This document shows, in pieces, positions 39,432 through 45,117 of a DNA stretch of 45,117 nt; position 1 is the first letter of the stretch, and each line of letters begins with the position of its first letter. The DNA is taken from contig CANRPC010000001.1 in the NCBI GenBank assembly GCA_947632435.1, positions 139,986 through 185,102 of the forward strand, read 5' to 3'. The notes below the pieces were generated by a model. The model had not been told where the DNA came from and did no database searches. It saw nothing but the letters and a program-made list of their open reading frames with translations. A program made the translations under genes and the position numbers. This stretch comes from an uncultured Bacilli bacterium. GTDB taxonomy: Bacteria > Bacillota_I > Bacilli_A > RFN20 > CAG-449.

Positions 39432-42001
39432 TGGCTAAGAAAAAACAAGAAGAAATTAAATATCAAGAAACTATTATCGAAAATTCATTAGAGGAAATAA
39501 TGTCACAAGGATTTGGACGTTATTCAAAATATGTTTTACAAGAACGTGCTGTTCCTGATGTTCGTGATGGTTTAAAACCAGTTCAAAGAAGAATTATTTA
39601 TACTATGTATTTAGAAAATAATGTTTCTACAAAACCAACAAGAAAATGTGCAAGAACTGTAGGCGCGGTTATAGGTCGTTTTCATCCTCATGGTGATACT
39701 TCAGTTTATGAAGCAATGGTAAGACTTTCTCAAGATTGGAAAATGCGCGTTCCTCTTATTGATTTTCAAGGAAATAATGGCTCAATAGATGGTGATGGAC
39801 CAGCAGCTTATCGATATACAGAAGCAAGATTATCTGAAATTTGTGATCAAATGATTCTTGATTTGAATAAAGATACTGTTGATATGGAATTAAATTTTGA
39901 TGATCAAGAATTAGAACCTGTTGTTTTACCTTCACGTTTTCCAAATTTATTAGTTAATGGCTCACAAGGTATTGCAATGGGCGCGGCTACTGATATTCCT
40001 CCACATAATTTAGAAGAAGTAATTGATGCCACGATTTATCGCATTAATCATAAAAAAGCTACAACAAGTGATTTAATGCAATTTATTAAAGGACCTGATT
40101 TTCCTACAGGTGGTATTATTTTAAATACTGATGAATTAAAAGATATATATGAAAAAGGAAAAGGCTTAATAAAATTATTAGCAAGAACAAGTACAAGAGA
40201 AAGTAAAGATTGTAATCAAATTGTAATTTCTGAAATTCCTTTTGGCGTAAATAAATCGGAACTTGTTAGTTCTATTGATCGTTTCCGTTTTCAAAATTCT
40301 TTAACTTCAATTATTGAAGTACGTGATGAAACTGATAAAGATGGATTAGCTATAGTTATCGATGTAAAAAAAGATGCTGATATTGATAATCTTTTAAAAT
40401 TTATTATTTCTAAAGGTGTTTTAACTCAATCAATTAAATTCAACATGCTTGTTATTGATCATAATCGCCCAAGAACACTTTCATTACTTGAAGTTATCGA
40501 TTGTTATATAATGCATCAAAAAGATGTGATAACAAGAAGAAGTCAATATGATTTAAAACGTTATAAATTACGTTTACATATTGTTGAAGGTTTAATTAAA
40601 GCAATATCGATGCTTGATAAAGTAATTTCTTTAATTCGTTCTTCAAAAGATAAAGCTGATGCTAAAAATAATTTAATAAAAGAATGTGAATTTACAGAAG
40701 CTCAAGCAGATGCCTTATTAAATTTACAATTATATCGTTTATCAAATACTGATGTTACAACTTTAATTAAAGAAGCAGAAGATTTACGTAATAAAATTGC
40801 TTCTTTAGAGGAGATATTAAATTCCGAAAATGTTTTAAATCGCCTTATTTGTAAAGACTTGCAAGAAATAAAAAATAAATTTAAAGATGCAAGAAGAACA
40901 ACATTCCAAAGTGAAGATTTAAATCTTGACATTGATAAAAGAGCTTTGATTACTAAAGAAGATACAGTTGTAGTCTTTACTCGTGATGGATATTTTAAAA
41001 GATGTCAAATGCGTTCTTATTTATCAAGTAATGGGCAAACTCCTGGTATAAAAGATGGAGATTGTATTAAAGGAATTGTTAAATGTACTACGCTTGATTA
41101 CATTTTAGCATTTACAAATTTAGGTAACTATTTATTTATTCCTATCTATCGTTTATTTGATAATAAATGGAAAGAAGAAGGAAAACACATTAATGAAATT
41201 GGTTCTCTTTCTGGAGATGAAAAAATTATTAAAGGTCTTGCTGTTTCCACCTTCAAAGAAGGTATTAATATTGTCATGATATCAAAACTTGGGCAAATTA
41301 AACGTTCACCTTTAAAAGAATTTGAAGTTTCGCGTTTTTCTAAACCTATTAAATGCTTTAAATTAAATGGTGATGATACTTTAGTTGATGTCTGTTTTAC
41401 TACGGGTAACAATAATTTATTTATCGTCAATTCATTAGGTCAAGCTTCATTATTTAATGAAAATGAAATTACTTTAGTTTCTTTACGCGCAGGAGGAGTT
41501 AAAGCTTTAGCTTCATCTAAAGAAAAATCATATGTTGTTGGTATGATATCTTATTTAAATAACGAAACAAGTAAAGTCGTTTTATTAACAAATAACCATG
41601 CTGCAAGAATTATCGATGAGAAAAATATTGTTAAAACAGCACGTTTAGGAATGAAAACAAGTTTATATAAGACATTTAAAAGCGATCCGCAAGAATGCGT
41701 TTTTATTTATAAATTAAATAAGGATGTTAAAAACATTAAGTTTACTGCTTTATTGAAAAATAATTCTCCGATTAATATTGAATTTACGGATTTAAAACCA
41801 TCTAATTTCGATTCATACTTAAAGAAAAATCTAAATTTTGATATGCCTTTCCCAATTTATGATGTATACAATGAATATGTGCCTTTAATTGATGATTCTA
41901 TCGAAATTGTTAAAGTTTATCAAAAACCAATTAATGTAAAACCTGAGAAAAAAGAAGTTGAGCAATTATCATTATTTGAATATATTGATGATGATGATTA
42001 A
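39431..42001 (+). CDS. parC: DNA topoisomerase IV subunit A
   Basis: 856 residues. RAVPDVRDGLKPVQRRIIYT, GRFHPHGDTSVYEAMVRLSQ and the breakage site AAYRYTEARL with catalytic Y129. The C-terminal beta-propeller is present (SLRAGGVKALASS), and the acidic tail is EYIDDDD. No clear GyrA box (QRRGGKG-type), in keeping with ParC. Its ATG overlaps the stop of parE (ATAATGG), so translational coupling is likely. The stop shares bases with that of the convergent sigma gene. Confidence 0.93.
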   Translation: MAKKKQEEIKYQETIIENSLEEIMSQGFGRYSKYVLQERAVPDVRDGLKPVQRRIIYTMYLENNVSTKPTRKCARTVGAVIGRFHPHGDTSVYEAMVRLSQDWKMRVPLIDFQGNNGSIDGDGPAAYRYTEARLSEICDQMILDLNKDTVDMELNFDDQELEPVVLPSRFPNLLVNGSQGIAMGAATDIPPHNLEEVIDATIYRINHKKATTSDLMQFIKGPDFPTGGIILNTDELKDIYEKGKGLIKLLARTSTRESKDCNQIVISEIPFGVNKSELVSSIDRFRFQNSLTSIIEVRDETDKDGLAIVIDVKKDADIDNLLKFIISKGVLTQSIKFNMLVIDHNRPRTLSLLEVIDCYIMHQKDVITRRSQYDLKRYKLRLHIVEGLIKAISMLDKVISLIRSSKDKADAKNNLIKECEFTEAQADALLNLQLYRLSNTDVTTLIKEAEDLRNKIASLEEILNSENVLNRLICKDLQEIKNKFKDARRTTFQSEDLNLDIDKRALITKEDTVVVFTRDGYFKRCQMRSYLSSNGQTPGIKDGDCIKGIVKCTTLDYILAFTNLGNYLFIPIYRLFDNKWKEEGKHINEIGSLSGDEKIIKGLAVSTFKEGINIVMISKLGQIKRSPLKEFEVSRFSKPIKCFKLNGDDTLVDVCFTTGNNNLFIVNSLGQASLFNENEITLVSLRAGGVKALASSKEKSYVVGMISYLNNETSKVVLLTNNHAARIIDEKNIVKTARLGMKTSLYKTFKSDPQECVFIYKLNKDVKNIKFTALLKNNSPINIEFTDLKPSNFDSYLKKNLNFDMPFPIYDVYNEYVPLIDDSIEIVKVYQKPINVKPEKKEVEQLSLFEYIDDDD

Positions 42002-42690
42002 ATTTTCTGATTTTTCTTAAATTCTAAAAGGAGCTTGCTTAAAGCTCTTTTTTCTATGCGGGAAACATAGCTTCTAGAAATATTAAATTCTTCGGCAATT
42101 TCTTTTTGTGTTTTTTCTTCATTATTATCTAAGCCATATCTTAAAGCAATTATTTGATATTCCCTTTCATCAAGAATATTAATATATTTTCTTAATTCCT
42201 CTAAATGTTGATTTCTAATAATTGTTTCTTCAATTGGTTCTTCATCATTTGCTAAAACTTCACTTAATTCAGTTTCTGTTCCGTCTTTATCTTTGCATAT
42301 AGTATCAGAAAATGAGACATTTTTAGCGTATTTTTTATTACTTCTTAATGCCATTAAAATTTCATTTTCAATACAACGTGAAGCATATGTTGCTAATTTA
42401 ACATTCTTATCTAAAGAATATGTATCTATTGCTTTAATTAATCCAATGCTTCCAATGGAAATTAAATCATCGTTATCATCATCTTTAGAAGTATATTTTG
42501 AAGCAATATGTGCGACTAATCTTAAATTATGTAATATCAATTTATTACGAGCATCTTTTGCTTTTTCTTTGTTAAATAAATCTTCAATTGCTTGTTTTTC
42601 TTCTTCTTCACTTAGCTTTGTTAAAAAAACATTATTTTTTAAATAACCAAGCATTATTTTAATTTGAAAAATTTGTAAAAAGTTAAACAT
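41998..42690 (-). CDS. SigK-like sporulation-type RNA polymerase sigma factor
   Basis: 231 residues from the ATG at 42690, which has AAAGGTGAG upstream. A short hydrophobic N-terminus (MFNFLQIFQIKIMLGYLKNN) followed by LSEEEEKQAIEDL resembles the pro-sequence region of SigK/SigE. Region 2: NLRLVAHIASKY, DDLISIGSIGLIKAIDTYSL and KLATYASRCIENEILMALRS, typical of SigK. Region 4 HTH: TQKEIAEEFNISRSYVSRIE. In Bacillus SigK drives late mother-cell genes. Here it could be a spore or general alternative sigma. A terminator hairpin lies in its leader. Confidence 0.85.
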   Translation of the reverse strand: MFNFLQIFQIKIMLGYLKNNVFLTKLSEEEEKQAIEDLFNKEKAKDARNKLILHNLRLVAHIASKYTSKDDDNDDLISIGSIGLIKAIDTYSLDKNVKLATYASRCIENEILMALRSNKKYAKNVSFSDTICKDKDGTETELSEVLANDEEPIEETIIRNQHLEELRKYINILDEREYQIIALRYGLDNNEEKTQKEIAEEFNISRSYVSRIEKRALSKLLLEFKKNQKI

Positions 42691-42743
42691 AATCTCACCT
42701 TTTAATTTTATGTAAAAAAATTGGTGAATATGTTTTTTTATAG

Positions 42744-42800
42744 AAAAAAAGGGCAATTAATAGGAAATCTTTATTAACTAAAAATTTCCTGGTGCCCTTT
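42744..42800 (-). terminator. Terminator hairpin in the sigma-gene leader
   Basis: AAAGGGCA (42748-42755) pairs with TGCCCTTT (42793-42800); inside, GGAAAT (42763-42768) pairs with ATTTCC (42784-42789), with an asymmetric internal loop. On the minus strand the stem ends in a run of T (42744-42750), so it terminates transcripts coming toward the sigma gene. The plus strand has no T run. Confidence 0.75.
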
Positions 42801-42823
42801 AGTTACATAGCTATTAACATAAC

Positions 42824-42852
42824 TTAATAACTACACTAATATTATGAATCAA
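42824..42852 (-). promoter_or_regulatory. Promoter of the sigma-gene leader
   Basis: On the minus strand TTGATT (42852-42847) and TATTAA (42829-42824), 17-base spacer. Initiation near 42817 would give a leader of about 70 bases ending in the terminator. Confidence 0.5.
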
Positions 42853-42942
42853 TAATTTTTTTCTATACATATTTAATAAAAAAATATTTTAAAATGTAAA
42901 AATAAAAAGATATTAATCATAAGATAATAACTGAGGTTAAAT

Positions 42943-44970
42943 ATGGAAAAATTATTTCAAGAATTTAAAAAAAATGTTTTTGATTTAAAAACATTAAAAA
43001 CTTTGCTACCTGAAACAAATTATCAAGAATTTGAAACTTTTTTAAAAACGCATAATAAATTGAACGAAAATACATGTTCTTTAATTGCATCTAGTATTAA
43101 AAATTGGGCATTAGAGCATTCTTGTTTTCATTTTTCACATTGGTTTTTTCCATTAAGTAGAACAAGCGCTCAAAAATTTAATTCCATGATCGGAAAAGAA
43201 AATAATAATGACATTGTTGATTTTAATTTTGCTTCACTTTTTAAAGATGAATCTGATGCATCTTCTTTTCCAAATGGAGGATTAAGAAGTACTTTTGAAG
43301 CAAGAGGTTATACTTTTTGGGATGTTACATCACCATTATTTATTATCGATAATGTTTTATATATACCCACGATATTTTTATCGTATAATCATCAAGCTTT
43401 AGATAATAAACTTCCTTTATTAAAATCAATTGATTTATTAAATGATGAAGGAACAAAATTAATGAATTTATTAGGTTATGAAAAAGTGAAATCCTTAAAA
43501 CCTTATATTGGATTAGAACAAGAATTTTTTTTAATAGATAAAGAGTATTATTTAAAGCGTAAAGATTTATTTTTAACAAATAAAACTTTATATGGTAATA
43601 CACCACTTAAAAATCAAGAAATTATCAATCATTACTTTGGTAAATTTCCAATTCGTGTGCAAAATTTTTTTGAAGAATTAGAAACTGAATTATTAAAACT
43701 TGGTATCAACATTAAAACAAAGCATAATGAAGTTGCACCAAGTCAATTTGAAATTGCAACTTTATTTGAAGAAACAAATTTAGCTATTGATCATAATATT
43801 TTACTCATGTCGATGCTTGAAAAAATAGCTTTAAAGCATAATTTAGTATGTATTCTTCATGAAAAACCATTTCAAGGAATAAATGGTTCTGGTAAACATA
43901 ACAATTTTTCTTTAATAACTAATAATAATATAAATGTATTTGATTATACTAAATTCAAAAATAACAAATTAACTTTTATGATTTTTATTACTTCACTTAT
44001 GAAAGCAATCGATAATTATAATGATTTATTCTTTTTATTTTCAAGTTGCGAAGGAAATGATTATCGTCTAGGTGCTTTAGAAGCTCCACCTAGTATCATA
44101 ACTTTATATTTAGGAAAAGAAATTGAAAATTTATTTTTTAATAAGAAAAAGAAAAATTCTCAAGATGAATTAGATAGAAATAGGACTTCACCTATTGCTT
44201 TTACGGGTAATAAATTTGAATTTCGAATTTTAGGTTCTTCAATGAATGCAAGCGAATTAAATTTATTAATAAATCTTTCTTTAAAAGAAAGTTTTGCATA
44301 CTACAATAAAGAAATTAATAAATTAAAGATTAATAATAAATTTAATGATGAAAATTTACAAAAACTAGTAATGAAAAACTATCGAAAACATAAAAGAGTT
44401 ATCTATCAAAATGATTGTTATAGTAATGATTATAAAGAATTTGCTAAAACGTTTAATCTTGATTTTCATGAATCATATTTTTCATCGATTAAATATTTAA
44501 GTTATAAGAATAATAAAAATTTATTTATAAAAAATAAGATCTTTAGCGAAATTGAAATTAATTCACGTATTAATATCAAATATCAATCATTTTTTAATAT
44601 TCGCTTATTAGAAGTAAAAACATTATGTGATATTGCAAATAAAATAATTATTGCTAATTTACAAAATGAATTAAAACAAATAAGCTTAATTGAAGAAAAG
44701 TATTTAACAAATGCTCTAGAAACAAAAATTATAAGAATTAAAAATAGTATTGATGAAATTTCTTTCTTAAGCTTATTAATACTAAGTGAAATAGAAGATT
44801 TAACTTATTTTATTAATAATGAAAAACAAGCAAAGCAATTGCAAGAAAGAATAATACCACTTCAAGAAAAGTTAAGAAGTGCGATTGATTATAGTGAAAA
44901 TTTAATTACTAAGCAATATATTTCTTATCCACTTTACGATGAAATTTTATCTTCAGAATATTTTTCTTAA
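42943..44970 (+). CDS. glnN: Glutamine synthetase type III
   Basis: 675 residues, near the usual 700 of GSIII. GSIII signatures: FHFSHWFFPLSRTSAQKFNS, FPNGGLRSTFEARGYTFWD, IGLEQEFFLID, NEVAPSQFEIA, INGSGKHNNFSL and the C-terminal NRTSPIAFTGNKFEFR. Makes glutamine from glutamate and ammonia with ATP. Divergent from the sigma gene. Binding site CTGAGGT. Confidence 0.93.
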   Translation: MEKLFQEFKKNVFDLKTLKTLLPETNYQEFETFLKTHNKLNENTCSLIASSIKNWALEHSCFHFSHWFFPLSRTSAQKFNSMIGKENNNDIVDFNFASLFKDESDASSFPNGGLRSTFEARGYTFWDVTSPLFIIDNVLYIPTIFLSYNHQALDNKLPLLKSIDLLNDEGTKLMNLLGYEKVKSLKPYIGLEQEFFLIDKEYYLKRKDLFLTNKTLYGNTPLKNQEIINHYFGKFPIRVQNFFEELETELLKLGINIKTKHNEVAPSQFEIATLFEETNLAIDHNILLMSMLEKIALKHNLVCILHEKPFQGINGSGKHNNFSLITNNNINVFDYTKFKNNKLTFMIFITSLMKAIDNYNDLFFLFSSCEGNDYRLGALEAPPSIITLYLGKEIENLFFNKKKKNSQDELDRNRTSPIAFTGNKFEFRILGSSMNASELNLLINLSLKESFAYYNKEINKLKINNKFNDENLQKLVMKNYRKHKRVIYQNDCYSNDYKEFAKTFNLDFHESYFSSIKYLSYKNNKNLFIKNKIFSEIEINSRINIKYQSFFNIRLLEVKTLCDIANKIIIANLQNELKQISLIEEKYLTNALETKIIRIKNSIDEISFLSLLILSEIEDLTYFINNEKQAKQLQERIIPLQEKLRSAIDYSENLITKQYISYPLYDEILSSEYFS

Positions 44971-45001
44971 TGTAGAAGATTTTAAAATGACTTCAATTTT
45001 G

Positions 45002-45029
45002 TTGTTAAAAATGTCTTTTGGCGTATAAT
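45002..45029 (+). promoter_or_regulatory. Promoter near the window end
   Basis: TTGTTA (45002-45007) and TATAAT (45024-45029), 16-base spacer. The 80 bases that follow contain no start codon with a binding site, so they are a leader or an RNA gene running out of the window. Confidence 0.5.
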
Positions 45030-45117
45030 GAGAAATGTAACCTGTATTCCGTAGATGATCATAAAATTCACATTTTAATCTAAAAGATTAACTAGAAAAT
45101 TTTTTCGTGCGTTGTAA

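Noticed and set aside
1-45117. Mycoplasma-type code (TGA as Trp)
   Set aside because: TGA ends several genes (12832-12834, 13145-13147, 34258-34260) and Trp is written TGG throughout.
1-45117. tRNA or rRNA genes, intact insertion sequences or prophage
   Set aside because: No cloverleaf, rRNA core, complete transposase, integrase or phage structural genes were found by reading both strands.

Overview
The window is very AT-rich, uses tight purine-rich ribosome binding sites, and carries Bacillota-type housekeeping genes (plsY-parE-parC, yneF, degV, efp, a spoIIIAH homologue, a SigK-like sigma factor, type III glutamine synthetase). TGA is used as a stop (for example at 12832-12834 and 13145-13147), so this is not the Mycoplasma code. 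The best guess is an uncultivated or gut member of class Bacilli, near Erysipelotrichales, RF39 or other Mollicutes-related lineages. That placement is inference.

Layout. (1) 1-2398: the 3' part of a large InlB-repeat/Hint-domain protein whose start lies outside the window, closed by a terminator. (2) 2496-18652: a 16-kb run of eleven same-strand genes with short gaps, behind one good promoter. This is the accessory island and the main discovery candidate. It encodes a small ESCRT-III/Snf7-like coiled-coil protein, an FtsK-type translocase with a paralogous ESCRT-III-like N-terminal domain, two zinc-ribbon-TIR-LRR proteins, a Vps4-like AAA ATPase with an MIT-like N-terminus, an XRE regulator, a zinc-ribbon/Sel1/trypsin-like protease, an SPFH-like protein with a zinc ribbon, a long coiled-coil protein, a CbxX/EccA/SpoVK-type AAA ATPase with an MIT-like N-terminus, and a zinc-ribbon-LRR protein. 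(3) 18696-20094: an AlbA_2/GHKL regulator-like gene with richer base composition, probably acquired. (4) 20095-20977: 0.9 kb without an intact gene, with a degraded reading frame, a pair of near-identical direct repeats and a short promoter-hairpin unit. (5) 20898-44970: housekeeping backbone: hisS-aspS-DEAD helicase; ispG and a DUF2624-like gene on the other strand; vanZ-like, degV, rpmG, an MBL hydrolase, efp, spoIIIAH; a LemA pair; two tandem lipoproteins, the second frameshifted; yneF; O-antigen-ligase-like and plsY on the minus strand; parE-parC; a SigK-like sigma factor on the minus strand; and glnN.

How the island may work (inference): the ESCRT-III-like subunit and the FtsK fusion could form polymers or rings, remodelled by the Vps4-like ATPase through its MIT-like domain. 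The SPFH protein could give a membrane platform. The TIR-LRR proteins, which have no signal peptide or membrane segment, could act as cytoplasmic sensors and NADase effectors, laid out like NLR immune receptors. The protease and XRE protein could supply processing and control. A zinc ribbon recurs on five of these proteins and may be a shared docking tag. A membrane-remodelling or anti-phage system with eukaryote-like parts is the simplest joint reading, but no function is proved by the sequence.
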